A stretch of 64,000 nt of DNA from contig CM043944.1 of the NCBI GenBank assembly GCA_014529385.2, positions 53,666,768 through 53,730,767 on the forward strand, written 5' to 3'. Each line of letters opens with the position of its first letter. Positions within the stretch are counted from its first letter, which is position 1. Both the position numbers and the translations under genes were made by a program. Origin of the DNA: Adiantum capillus-veneris. Taxonomy: Eukaryota; Streptophyta; Polypodiopsida; Polypodiales; Pteridaceae. Below the pieces are notes generated by a model. It was not told the origin of the DNA, did no database searches, and saw nothing but the letters and a program-made list of their open reading frames with translations. Shown in pieces: positions 31,700 to 43,404 of the stretch.

Positions 31700-33855
31700 T
31701 GATGAACAGCGATGAGGAAGCTTGGCCTGAGCAGAATCTTAACAATGTCGATGAATTCAACGATGATATCGTCGATATCGCACCGGTCATTGCTTCCATG
31801 GAGGAGAGCTTTCAACGTCTGCAATCTGATCAGTCGAATGCAGTAAAGCCTCCAGCTTCCGCCGTCTCAAAAAGTGCCCCTGAAACTCAGCGCCTTGGTT
31901 CCTCTGCATATATTGCTCATAAGCATACCCTTGACGCTCTTCAGAATGCCACCGCCGCCGTTGCCGCTGCCACTGCCGCGTTCAGCGCCCTGCCGCAGCC
32001 GGTGGGGGGGCCCATCGACGTGCAGGCCCGGCCCGCAGATAAACAACCCCTGAATCTGTCATATGCTTGCTCATATGATGACCAGAGTATCCTTGCAACC
32101 GCCGCCGCCGCAAACTTAGAGATTCCGCAGCCGGCACCGGATGCTCCCTATATACTACGTTATTCACCGCCACCCTCACCTCCAGATGACTGTCCCTTGT
32201 ACAATTCGTCGAATTTGCAGAGCTCTGCGAAGCCCTCGAATTTGCAGGACCGCATTAATCAACCCCTGGTTAATCAACACATGAATGCAAATCAACAGTT
32301 ACATTCGACCTATAACCATGATTACGTCTTCGGATCAGACCCCATTTCAGCGGCTACGGCAAGCCAGTACCGGGATGAACATAATTGGGTGAAAGACTAC
32401 AATGCAGCTGCGTATCTATCCTCCATGTATGATGATAGTTCCTGTTTGAACCCAATGTCAGCACCTAAGGTTGATGCACAGCATGATGACCATTGGGTGA
32501 ATGACAGAAACTTTTTGGACCGATTGCCAGCATGTAATCCTCCAGGTTATGAATGGCCATTGAGTGATGACTGGAGCTTTTTGGACCCATTGCCAGCATG
32601 GAATCCTCCTGACTACTTGCTGACGCAGCAAGTCGGCGTGAGTGGCAGTGGTAATCGAGAAAGGGCCACGCCATCGTCAACGCTGGCACAGCGCGCCGGC
32701 ATTGATAGCGTGCATGATCGAGCAGCAGTGTCTACAGCGCCATTGGGCCTCATCAGTGATCGAGCAGAAGTTTCGGCCACGGGGATGCCATTGCCAAAGC
32801 CAATAGTGTCGGCCGCCCCAGCCCCAGCGCCGCCAAAGGTGGCACTGCCTCAGCGCGTGGGCTTGAGTGGCAATAGCAGTGATTCAGCAGCAGTGTCCGC
32901 GACGCCATTACCAACAGTGTCGCACACGCCATCGGTGCCAACGCCGTTGCTGACAGAGCAGAGGCCGGTTCCTAATTTGCGGGATGTATTCAACGAAAGG
33001 CAAGGAACGAAGCGGAAACAGTTTTCTGCTTCATCATTGCCGGTGAACCGTCCACATTTAGCAGCGCCACCAGACTTTCACCCAAATGTGGCAAAGTCTC
33101 CTCCAACTGAGCGTTCTCGAGACGTGCACGAGGGGCCTCCTTCGACTTCTGCCCCAGTGCCAGCGGTGGCTCATCCACACGTAGCGGCGCCTCCAAATAG
33201 CCAGCCCAATAAGAAACCGTCACCACCATCTGAGATTTCTCCAGAAGTGGGTGCATATCACGTGGGCCTGAGTGTCAATATAAGCAGTCATCCAGCCCCA
33301 GTGTCGGCGACGCCATTACCAACAGTGTCATCCATGCCATTGCCAACGCCGTTGCCGACAGAGCAGAGGCCGCTTCCTAATTTGCGGGATGTATTGAACG
33401 AAAGGCAAGGAAATAAGCGGAAGAAGTTTTCGGCTTCAACATTTGAGCTGCAGGAGGGGCCTCCCTCCACTTCTGCCCCAGTGCGAGCGGTGGCTCATCC
33501 ACAAGTAGCGGCGCCGCCAAATAGCCAGCCCAATAAGAAACCGTCACCACCATCTGAGATTTCTCCAGAAGTGGGTGCATCTCACATGGGCTTGAGTGCC
33601 AATAGCTGCAGTGATCCAGCACCAACAGTGTCGCCTATGCAATCACCAACGCCGTTGCCGACAGAGCAGAGGCCGATTCCTAATTTGCGGGATGTATTCA
33701 ACGAAAGGCAAGGAAATAGGCGGAAGAAGTTTTCTGCTTCAACAGTACAGGAGGCACCACAAGTAGCCCCGTCTCCCGTGCCTGATCCTCAGCCTGTAGG
33801 CCGCAAGCCTCCCTTGCCTCCTCAACGACGAAGTGAGCGTAATCTTCGCAAGTGA
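31699..33855 (+). CDS. Orphan Pro/Ala/Ser-rich protein with three tandem C-terminal repeats
   Basis: There is an uninterrupted frame of 718 codons from ATG 31699 (MMNSDEEAWPEQ), and the open frame extends upstream to 31645. The N-terminal ~60 residues are acidic. Then come an Ala-rich patch (about 31,940-32,000), Pro-rich segments, and two W-x-P-x-Y-like repeats near 32,510-32,620. The C-terminal half holds three copies of a block containing P-x-PNLRDV(F/L)NERQG followed by (K/R)RK(K/Q)FSAS, each preceded by TPLxTEQRP. Copies 1 and 2 also share the segment SQPNKKPSPPSEISPEVGA. The end is basic (RRSERNLRK). No known domain was recognised, and the protein is probably disordered. It is more GC-rich than its surroundings. 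A long frame with in-frame 108-120-codon repeats and no stops argues for coding selection or recent origin. It may be one exon of a larger gene. Confidence 0.7.
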   Translation: MMNSDEEAWPEQNLNNVDEFNDDIVDIAPVIASMEESFQRLQSDQSNAVKPPASAVSKSAPETQRLGSSAYIAHKHTLDALQNATAAVAAATAAFSALPQPVGGPIDVQARPADKQPLNLSYACSYDDQSILATAAAANLEIPQPAPDAPYILRYSPPPSPPDDCPLYNSSNLQSSAKPSNLQDRINQPLVNQHMNANQQLHSTYNHDYVFGSDPISAATASQYRDEHNWVKDYNAAAYLSSMYDDSSCLNPMSAPKVDAQHDDHWVNDRNFLDRLPACNPPGYEWPLSDDWSFLDPLPAWNPPDYLLTQQVGVSGSGNRERATPSSTLAQRAGIDSVHDRAAVSTAPLGLISDRAEVSATGMPLPKPIVSAAPAPAPPKVALPQRVGLSGNSSDSAAVSATPLPTVSHTPSVPTPLLTEQRPVPNLRDVFNERQGTKRKQFSASSLPVNRPHLAAPPDFHPNVAKSPPTERSRDVHEGPPSTSAPVPAVAHPHVAAPPNSQPNKKPSPPSEISPEVGAYHVGLSVNISSHPAPVSATPLPTVSSMPLPTPLPTEQRPLPNLRDVLNERQGNKRKKFSASTFELQEGPPSTSAPVRAVAHPQVAAPPNSQPNKKPSPPSEISPEVGASHMGLSANSCSDPAPTVSPMQSPTPLPTEQRPIPNLRDVFNERQGNRRKKFSASTVQEAPQVAPSPVPDPQPVGRKPPLPPQRRSERNLRK

Positions 33856-34178
33856 AACTTTGAAAGTCCCATTTGACATTTCCCCGCATTAGCATTTGAA
33901 AATATCATCAGGATTTTTAAGAAAAGACGAATTACATAACGCGCGACCGATGGTGAATGGTCCCCATCCCCTGCATGCAAACGAAGGGCACAAGGAATTC
34001 ATTGTAATTATACTCATCATACATTGAGTGCTTAATTTGGAGATCGGCACCATCTAGATCAGTGAGACAAAAGGAAATCCCAAGAACATAAAACTAGAGT
34101 GCTTTGTTAGTTGCATTTGTATTGGATTGAAGTGAGTCCAAGAGTAAGAGAAAGCAAGAACCTAGAAGAGAAGCTTTT

Positions 34179-34209
<31 letters not shown>

Positions 34210-34810
34210 TGCTTTGTTTTCCACAAATCTTGTTACCTCAAGTTAACATGGTCTTGTGTTCACAATGCCATGATCTACATGCCCCAACTTTGATATGTCT
34301 AAATTTGTCCTTAGTTTTTAGATTGTTTTAATTTTTTCATTCAATCTCCCCGTATTGTATGCATTGTTGTCATTTATGTAAGTGTGGTTGTGTAATATGA
34401 AGATTCAACAAGAGAATATGTCCTTGAAGAAGAAAATGGAAGAAAGAAAGAGCTTGTTACCTTTCATTAAAGCATGTTTCTTTGTATTTTGATTGATACC
34501 TTCCTTAATAGAATACGGAAGCCCCAATTTTGGCCAATGTACCTCGCAAAAGAACCATGCAAATGTTATAATTTTTATAAATAGATAATATGAGTCGTTT
34601 AAAATATGTTCACGTTTAGATGTTGTCTGCTTTTTATGTTTGGGAAAAAAGGAAAACATGCAAGTCTCTTTGCATGGGGAAGTTTGCACAATCCTCCTCA
34701 ATTTTTATAATACGAGAGAACGTGCCATTCCCACGGCATGCATGCAATTTTCAGTGTGTTCAGTTCACAGTGTTCTTAGTAATAAGTAAAGAATAGAGTA
34801 TTTTATGTAC
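33856..34810. other. Non-coding stretch
   Basis: A (GA)n tract lies at about 34177-34205. No gene or mobile element was recognised, and the open frames are short and low-complexity. Confidence 0.5.
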
Positions 34811-34829
34811 CTTCTGTTTCGACATTCAT

Positions 34830-35815
34830 TTGTCAACTGTTCTAACCAACACGATGATATTGGCTAAAGCTTTGTGAATGAGCTTGCACATATGCTTTTT
34901 GCATGCTCACATTGGTATATCTTGCAATCTCACTGTGGATTCTCATCTGTGTGAAGGTCTTGTGTAAGACCACAAGCTTTCAAAGAGTTGACCAAACTGA
35001 AGGATGATAAGATGATGACATCAAGGTTGCATTTAGAGAAAGGCCTTCCCTTCAATTAGTAAAACCAACCTAGAGCTTCCTTTCCATAGCCACGTTGGAC
35101 ATATCTTGAAATCAACGCGCTCCGGGAGACGGTATCACGGAGATGCCCATCATGGAATTTTTGCACTTTTGTGAGGGAACCGCATTTGGCATACATAGCG
35201 AGCAAAAATTCAACAAGAATGACATCCTTCTCCATCAATGTGTTTCAATGGAATAGTCGGAGGATAGGAAGTCCTTCAAGCAATGCGCCCTACCTTAAAC
35301 TACAATTTTCAAACAGACGCGAGTCCTTAAAGAGTAGTGGATCCCACATTGTCTCACAAAGAGTCTGCATGTCTTTGTCTTGTCATAAATTATCTCCCAC
35401 ATGTGAGTGTCTTGCATTAGGCCATAGGCCTTAATGGTGCAAGCATAGGTGATTGAATTAGGAGAAAGGTCTTCCCTTTACATTTGGTTAAAACAACTTA
35501 GAGCTTCCTTTCCATAGCCATGTTGGACATATCCCGTGGTCAATACATTCCAAGTGATAAAAGTCTAGAGGGAATAAACCAAAGTGTCACCAGGCATATC
35601 ATTTTTCATATGGAAATAGGCCTTCCCTTCGCATCTGGTGTGCATTTTTTCCACAACTGTGTTGGGCACATAAGCCGTGAAATTCAAGAAGCCCATCGAG
35701 AACGAACTTGTGCTTTCGTGAGGGTACCATATTTGGCATACATACTCACTAATGTGCTTTTTGATCAAGGACAATCCATGCTTCATATGCCATCATTACA
35801 GGTTTCTTTGCAAGA
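34830..35815 (-). pseudogene. PPR-protein gene fragments inside a copia-like element
   Basis: The clearest piece (35056-35238, minus) reads LLAMYAKCGSLTKVQKFHDG followed by SRSALISRYVQRGYGKEALG. This is a classic PPR pair: an L-x-MYAKCG-L-x-KA helix, then the W-x-ALI-GY-Q-G-EAL helix. A second piece near 35,700-35,770 reads TLVSMYAKYGTLTKAQV. Stops and frame changes lie between them. They directly follow a copia gag start on the same strand, so the element seems to have picked up PPR coding sequence, or inserted next to it. Confidence 0.7.
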
Positions 35816-35929
35816 TTGCAGTGGCAAATAGAGATGCTTTTGGTAGAGATAGTCTTCAATCTGTATCTTCCAATGTTGGTAGTTTTTGTCGTTGAACTTC
35901 TTGACCTTGAGCTTCCCTTCTTCCGTCAT
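35815..35929 (-). pseudogene. Ty1/copia gag N-terminus
   Basis: The frame starts at ATG 35929 and shows KVKKFNDKNYQHWKIQIEDY then LYQKHLYLPL. This is the plant copia gag start, where a F-x-G-N-x-W core leads into a hydrophobic helix. It lies about 55 bp downstream of a primer-binding site on the same strand. The gag reading ends near 35,815, where PPR-like sequence begins, so the gene is truncated or chimeric. Confidence 0.75.
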
Positions 35930-35984
35930 TACTCCCACTCAATTCAAAGAATCATGTCCTTGAGATAATTTAGCTACGAGCAAA

Positions 35985-36002
35985 CCTTGCTTTGATACAA
36001 GT
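35985..36002 (-). promoter_or_regulatory. Copia primer-binding site
   Basis: The minus-strand sequence ACTTGTATCAAAGCAAGG resembles TGGTATCAGAGC, the complement of initiator Met-tRNA used by plant copia elements. It directly follows an LTR end (CCTAACA) and precedes the gag start. Confidence 0.7.
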
Positions 36003-36087
36003 TGTTAGGAAATAGGGTGTAGCTAAGTAGATAATTGAGTAGATTACTTAATGGAGAGAGATAATTTTCACACACAAGAGATTATAG

Positions 36088-36124
<37 letters not shown>

Positions 36125-36900
36125 CACGATATATGTGGTTCACCCAATGTGGGCTACATCCAAAGGAAAGAAGCCACTTAATGGCTTTAGTACTTCAAAC
36201 AAGAAGTAGGTTACAAAGGGATTATTCCCTTAATAGATCTCCCACCTTGCTTCACTCTCACCACCTCATACCCACCTGGTTGCATCATATTCACACTATC
36301 AAATGTGTGTAGAAATGGCCTCCTTTTATAGGCCAAAAAGGGCTCCCCTGTCTCATGTGAGACAGCCATGTGTAGCCGCCCTTGTGTAGATAAGTCCAAT
36401 GTAGGCTAGCGAGAACTCAAACTAGCATAAATGTGTCAATCCGAGGATCTAGCGTTGAATGCAATGCCCAAACGACAAAACATTGAGAAGAGAGGTGTCA
36501 CTCTCAAGCATGGAATCAATCAAGTGAAAAATGTCTAAGTCTCCCGTGAGGTCTAACTAACACTCAAATGGTCGTATTTGGGTCACATGAACTCCAAATG
36601 ACATGAAACTTGAGATTTAGGGTCTCTAGGCTATAGGCAATAGGTTCCCAGCACCAAAACCTTCAAAATTCACAATCGAGTAGATAAGAGACCGTAATTG
36701 GTTCCACCTCTTAACTTCACCCAAAAATGATGAATGAGGGGTCATTTTTCTCCTCCTAAGGCCTACTTACCTCTGTTCATTCTTACTTTCACTTAAAACA
36801 CCATTAAAAACACAAAAAGAGCACTTAAACACACTAGGTGACCTAGAGCTAGAACCACTCATACGTCGCCCGCACATAGACACTCAAACATAGCACATTG
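36003..36900 (-). mobile_element. Copia-like LTR (5' LTR on the minus strand; outer end uncertain)
   Basis: The inner edge is at 36003: plus-strand TGTTAGGAAATAGG, the inverted form of an LTR ending CCTATTTCCTAACA. The LTR contains a GTGGTTCACCCAATGTGGGC block typical of copia LTRs and a (GA)n tract. A TATA box (GCCTATAAAAGG on the minus strand) lies at about 36321-36333. No matching second LTR was found in the window, so the outer boundary is a guess. Confidence 0.65.
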
Positions 36901-37246
36901 AACGTGTACATGATGCAAAGAGCATGAGGAAGAAACACATGAAGTTTCACTAGAAATACTTACCCGTACAAAGAGTAGTGAGCGCGCAAGCATAGGCATA
37001 CTCTTCACTACGTGATCTCCAAAGTAAGAACAACAGATCGAAAATTTGGGTTTTTGTCTAGAAAGGGATAAATATTTCCAAAAATGTGATAAGATTTTGC
37101 ATCTAGCCTCTTAATTAAGTACAAAAATGGTTTGGAAATAATCAAAATATTTTGAGTTCAGGATTTACAACGCCGGCTTTAGTAGAAAATAAATGAGTGA
37201 GGAAAAAATGGTTTTGCTAGCCCATCTGGATTGGGCTCCTTCACTT

Positions 37247-37345
37247 CAACACCATGTAAATAGTACTCATGTGTGCAAAAACACTTAGGACCATCGGAGA
37301 ACTTTTTCCCTCACTAGAAGTTTTTTCCCTCTTGTGTTTTGTATA
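37247..37345 (+). mobile_element. Copia LTR fragment related to 59,790-59,860
   Basis: CATGTGTGCAAAAACACTTA followed by GGACCATCGG and paired TTTTTCCCTC motifs align with the LTR-like sequence after the copia polyprotein at about 59,793-59,858. No coding part accompanies it. Confidence 0.55.
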
Positions 37346-37777
37346 TATGTTGTTGGGAAAAAAAGAACAAGGGGCACGTCTATAGAAATGTCTCCCAATA
37401 GTGCTTACAAAACATTGAGCGCCATAAAAAAATATCAAAAGAACTCCCACAAAAACAAAACTTGAAGGAAAGTGATCCCTTGGAAATCCACAATCACATG
37501 CCCACTCAAAAGTTCAGCATGTAAACTAGCAAGCACCTGCCCTAGGATGAAATTACATCACATACTAGAAAGGGGGAATAGATGTAGCACATGCATCACA
37601 AACAGGTTCCTCTTTTTTGTCCAAGGTATCCAAAACACCCTAATCCCCTTAAAATACTCACAAGATATGCAAATCTCACTCACATATCTTCATATACATA
37701 GATCAAGACCTATACACACACACACACACGCATCCACCTCTTGATGCATATCACCATAGCCACCATGCCAAAATATA

Positions 37778-37825
<48 letters not shown>

Positions 37826-40181
37826 GTACACACACAATCTGTCTCCCTCTGTCGATCTCTCTATCTCTTTGTCTCTTTGCATACACAAACTCATGTGGTC
37901 CTACACACATGTGCACTGACACTCACACACACACACCCTTCACAAAATCAGAAGAGATGATAGGCAGAGCAAAGAAGATCAACTATAGAGAAGAACATTC
38001 AGATGACACAAGTTATGGTATTCTTGGATTGAATCCTAGAAGGTGTACAATGGGGCCTCGCATGTAGGATCTCTCTCCTCTTTCTTTGCAATGCCCAAAA
38101 AAACTCAAGAGCTAAAAAACCTACTAAATAGTGTAGAATCTGATTCTACAAGTGAGGCACAAATGTCTAATCTGTCATTTTCCTTTCTCTCGCAGGGTTG
38201 TTTTCCTCAACATTGTTTTTTGCAAGTTTTTTTCTAATCAACATTTCTTTTGCCTAAGAGATCCACATCCTCTCATGCACCAGAATCAGTTCTAAATCGC
38301 TTTCCTCTTCATTAGTGGCCACATGGAATGAAGCTACCAACTTTCTTTCAATGATTTAGGAGGGTTTTCTCACAAATTTAACCTATCATAACTCCATATT
38401 ACAAGCTCTATTTTGATGAGCTATAAGAAACAGCATGGAGAGTATATTAAAACATTTCGCTCTTAACTTTCATTTTGATTGATTTAAAGCATCTCAAATA
38501 GTAAGCACCAAATGACTTGTTTGACTTGCAAAAGTCAAATTTTGTATACACATCTAGCATGTACATGACCCATCCTACATCCAACATCTTCTCAAGCATA
38601 CCACCATCATCCCAAAAAAATTCATACACCTGGTTTAAGCATCTCCATCTGTTGACACGTTTTAGGTGCACCAATGCCAACCAGGGATTTAATATTCATG
38701 TGACCCATGCAATTTCTTCTTATCACAATGTTTATTATCACATTCACATGATCACAATTTACATTGTGAAGGATTGGGGGGTTGGCCTCTACAACACGTG
38801 ATCGTGTGAAATTTCTTGTGATCACATGTATATTATCACATTCACATGATCACAATTAACGTTATGAAGGATTGGGGGGTGGCCTCTACAACACCTAAAA
38901 CCAACACCAGGAAAAGAGGATTAAGAGAGTATATCTTTCCTGATAATATGGGTTGATCTTCTCTCACAAATTTTGACAGTCTCACTCGCACTCAGCTTCG
39001 ACTAGCTTCCCTCTACATCGCTACAACTCCCACTATACTTGGATGTACTAAAGGAAGAAAGGGAATCAAGAAAACTAAAGAAAAAATTAAAGAAAAACAA
39101 TGAAATTATTTGCATGTTTTCTCATAAAACCAAGGGCTTCACTTCCTTTCAAACGCCCTTGTATGTGCTAGTAGAGATCCCATAGGTGCTCCCATATATA
39201 CACATAGTTTGACCAAGATCCAAGATCCATCCAAACCAAGCCCTATTTGAAAATCCACAAAGTTCAGAAAAAAAATCCAAAAAAGTGATGGAAAAATTGC
39301 AAGAAACTTTCCCTTTTTCATATGTACAAGCAAGAAATTGCAGCGCATAGTATACCCTCGACTAGCTACACCACAAGGAACTGCACATAACATGGTTGCC
39401 ATACCTCAAACCAAGATGAAGAGAGGTCAATATGCAGAGCTAATAACCCACTTTCATTAGACCATTGAGGAGAGACACACTCTCAACTCACCACACCATG
39501 ATCTCACAAGGCAAGAGGGCCACCCCTACACCAAAACACCCACCCTTCATCGTAGGCTTCAACAACAAGAGATTCTTCTTCATAGATGAAAACTCCCACT
39601 CACTCACAACCCCAAGTTGATAAAATTTTAGTTTTTATTCATATTTCAAAATCAATTAACCTTTCTTTGAAGTCTCGATACTTCTATGTACAAAAGAAGC
39701 AAAACTATGTACCCGACACAACTCGCCCGATCGCATGCGTAGAGACAGCTTGTACACACCGCCTTTGTACAGTTTGTACAAGCATGCTTTGTTTACATCT
39801 AAGGTTTTCAAAAGCATCATAAAATATTTTCCAAAGACATTGGGGTGGTCTGCACCGTTTTGCCAAACACGTCACAACGTGATCACAAAAAAGCCGATAA
39901 GTGGTGACATGGCAACCCACCAAAACCCCACTAGGGTATGTGTATTTCTTAATGTGCTTACTAGGAAGCTATGTGAACACTAGAGTGGGATTTCCAGAAA
40001 TGAAAAAATTCAAGCAATCTTACCGAATTGGACAATTTATATAGGTTAAGGAAAAGTCTCGTGAATATTTGACGTGATCAAGTATTTTGAAATGTGATCA
40101 CTCAACGTCGTTATTAACGTGTTCACGTATTTGTGATCACGTTAATGAAATCCCTCATGCCAATTGATGCACTTGAGGAAA

Positions 40182-40212
<31 letters not shown>

Positions 40213-40330
40213 CCCGCCCCCTCCAAAACCAATATCTTCTTTAATACCACAATTTCAAAGCGTACATACTCCACAAAACTTATAAGCTTTTACAACTTAC
40301 TCTATTTCAAATTGTTTGCATGCTACCATT
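37346..40330. other. Non-coding stretch with microsatellites and a small tandem duplication
   Basis: A (CT)n tract lies at about 37781-37822. A ~105-bp tandem duplication at about 38708-38900 repeats TTATCACATTCACATGATCA and GAAGGATTGGGGGG. No protein domain was recognised in any frame. Confidence 0.5.
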
Positions 40331-40494
40331 GTAATGGAATTTATATTTATTGTCTAGTGCAGCTGACAGGTGGAAAAGCCTAAGGGTTATGCAAAAGGAT
40401 CTCAAAAGGATATTTCATTTGAATATCCTTTCGTATAACCCTTAGCCTTTTCCACCTGTCAGCTGCACTAGATAATAAATATAAATTCCATTAC
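40331..40494. mobile_element. 164-bp foldback element (hairpin)
   Basis: Two 70-nt arms (40331-40400 and 40425-40494) are inverted copies with about four mismatches (66 of 70 by eye) around a 24-nt loop. The arms start GTAATGGAATTTATATTTAT and include GTGCAGCTGACAGGTGGAAA. ACCAT lies one base outside each end (40325-40329 and 40496-40500), a possible 5-bp target duplication. It is a MITE-type foldback and could also serve as a small-RNA precursor if transcribed. Confidence 0.85.
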
Positions 40495-42170
40495 AACCAT
40501 ATCTTGTGCCTTGCAGGAAACAGGCTGTATCTTCTAAACCACAACTCCAAAAGGGGTGATTTCAAGCCTAGAACATTTTGTACATTTTTGGCAAAATAAG
40601 TTTTGAAGAATTTGATTTTCAAATCTATGCACCACTATTCCCAAAATTGGCGTGAACAGTAGGCTGTGATTTCACCACTACATGAAGAGAAGGCTTGTCG
40701 AGGGCAAAAACCACATCAAAAAGCATGAAGGAGCCACAACTACCAAAAAATTACAAATTTGTAATATTTGGATGAACTTCTTAAAGTTTTTACACGAGTT
40801 AAAGTTATATACAAGTCATACTTCAAAAAACATAGTATTAGGCAATCCATCAACTCGCCTAGTCAAAAGACTTGCAGGATGTGCCAAGCCAAGATATCAT
40901 GGACATTGCAATAGAGGCTATTACATCCAATTTGATGTTACACGTATTTTGATGGCTACTTGATCAAACTTTGTAGCATATGCCTACCATATCGCTTGCC
41001 GTTTGTTGTGGTCCCTTGAAGAAAGCAAGGTTTTAGCGAGAAGGTATATGTTGTTTTTTTTTCAAATATGGAGGGAGAGCCTCTCTCCAAATGCAACCAC
41101 ATATGTTTGCATTTTGAAAGCATGTGGAAGATGGAAATGTAGCTCAACTATTGGATGTTGAGAACAAACCTATAAATCTGGTTGGTTTTTAGCGCACTAA
41201 TTTTCTAGCCAAAAAAAATAATTGCAAAACAACACAATCTACAAAATGCTCCTCTCAATAGCCATCACCTCCTTTGTAGACATTCCCTCTTGTTCTCTAC
41301 TTCAACTCATGGAGCCATCCCAGATTTAATAGGTGTACCATCTAAGTGTTGATGACGCTTTGATATCATTGTGCCACTCTTACAGAATCCCACCATTCTC
41401 ATCCACTCCAGGATAGTCGTAGCCAACATGATTCCTTTAGCCAAAGCTCCGCAAATAATCTTGCACCCATAATTCTTTACAACCAAATATATTTTCTAAA
41501 TGCTCAGCTATGGGTGATAATGAAGATTGTGTAGAGTTGTTGCAACTAGCCGGTGCCCTCCCCCATTGCTCCATCATGGAAGATAGTAGGAGGCATATAC
41601 ATAGCACATGGTGGGATGGTGAGGACAACAAGCCACAAGGAGCTAGAAACAATAAAATACATGGCAAGGACTTGAATACCAACTTAATAGAGATTAATTC
41701 AGGTTCATTATCTCGTTCTTGAATATCATGATTATGTAGTAGCAAATGATTTTAAAAAATTTTAATTAATTTTTATAGAGAAAAAAAAATTTAAATTAAA
41801 TTTTATAGAGACCTATGTCAACTCTCTAGCATACTTTAATATGGTAGTCACATATGGTGTGAACTATCTATTTTTATATATTTACTTGAAATTTTCCTAG
41901 TACAGAATGTAAGGCCAAGGGTAAGCCAAGATGGGTAGGGCCCTAGTGGGAACTGAGCACAAGGGCTTGATTGGCCTATGTAGGGGTTAAGGTAAGCTGG
42001 GTAGAGAAGGAAAATTCCCAGTTCCCTTTGGCCTTATACTAGAGCTTAACTTAACCAAGCTTTTTAAGGGCATGGATTTACATGCAAAAGAGGGGAAGGA
42101 GCCATGGAGCATGATGTAGCACGATGTGTGGAAAGCTGCTTACATGAAAAAGGAGGTAAAGAAGAGTGAT

Positions 42171-42214
<44 letters not shown>

Positions 42215-42733
42215 CGGAGCATGACCCTACTTGTCCTTTGTTCTCTGTGGGGAGAGCTCTCTGCCCTTTGTCGCACACAACGGTCCTACCAGCCTTGAAA
42301 CCACAAGCTAAAGCAAGCCTCCTTTTGGCACACAAGCTTTGGATTTTGTAAGCCCTTTTAATGCACAAAGATTACTAGCTCTTACACACGTTATTTGAGC
42401 GGACCTTCACCAAAATTTTGGAGATAGTACGCACATGCGATTACAAAGATTGGTACGAAGTTTTGAAAACTATAAAAATCTTAAAGCTTATAGATTTTAT
42501 TGAGAATGGGATTTCCCCTTGTTGAGAAAGAAGAGGATCGAAGGGTGGGTGTTTTTTATCTTGTTTAAAAGAATTTGAAATAGATTTTTGAGAGCCAACA
42601 ACTCCTAATTTCCATTCCACATGGTTATTTTGGCTAGAATTCTAACAAGATCAAAACCATTACCTTCAAACCATTCAATAGGGCTTTGATGTTCCATCAA
42701 CACATTAATTTGAGCTTGCAACTTTGATTTGGC
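40495..42733. other. Non-coding stretch
   Basis: A (CT)n tract lies at about 42175-42211. An imperfect inverted repeat, TAAGGCCAAGGG with CCCTTTGGCCTTA, spans about 41908-42042 and may be a small degraded MITE. No gene was recognised. Confidence 0.45.
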
Positions 42734-43396
42734 ATGACCAACGCCATCTGTATTGTGGTTGCTCTTTTGTTATCAAACTTTTCTAGGTGGTTAGTTGAGA
42801 ACTGCAGCATGGATCTAGATATGAATATGCATCATGAGTTTGACTTCAAACATCCTACACCTATTACGTCTGCTTTGGTCTCACCATCGGCTACTCTATC
42901 GGAGGGTGCCAATACGATAGCAGGTATTGATGATATCACACAATTACTTGATTTGCAAGAGTTTAGGGCTTTTCAATAACACGCCTATCATGGAAAATTT
43001 TGCACAATTGAATGAAAATGTCACAAAGTTTTCTCATTTGGTAGTACAATAACTGTATCAATAGGCCAAGGGCCCTATAAGTAAGGAGCTTAGGGATCCA
43101 TTAGGCATTGTGTCTATAAACCCTACACCTAGTAGCCTAGAGCAAGTCTCCAACCCAAATTTGTTGTTTGTTCTTATTCAAAAAGAAGTGGATGAGCTAT
43201 TGAAAAACACAAAACCACCAACCTTTGGTGGCGAAGAGAAAGAATGCAACAAGTATGCATTGAATATCTTCGAAAGTAAATGGGATGTTATTTATGGCTT
43301 GCATCGGACTCCCAATATGGTCAACGCACTATAAAGTAGTTTGACACTAGAAGGTATAGATTATAAGTGGTGTACTCTTGGGGCGAGAGTTTTCTA
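42734..43396 (+). pseudogene. Ty3/gypsy gag fragment
   Basis: The frame at 43110-43334 reads KPPTFGGEEKECNKYALNIF then ESKWDVIYGLHRTPNMVNAL. This fits the start of the retrotransposon gag domain, where (K/R)PP-F-G precedes a helix region. A TAA follows and the frame resumes with SSLTLEGIDYKW. The upstream frame at 42734-42979 looks like the preceding gag linker. Most of gag and all of pol are missing before the LTR-like sequence that begins near 43,405. Confidence 0.6.
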
Positions 43397-43404
43397 AGGG
43401 AGGG

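Noticed and set aside
34830-35815. A functional PPR gene
   Set aside because: Only isolated helices remain, in several frames with stops, directly after a retrotransposon gag start.
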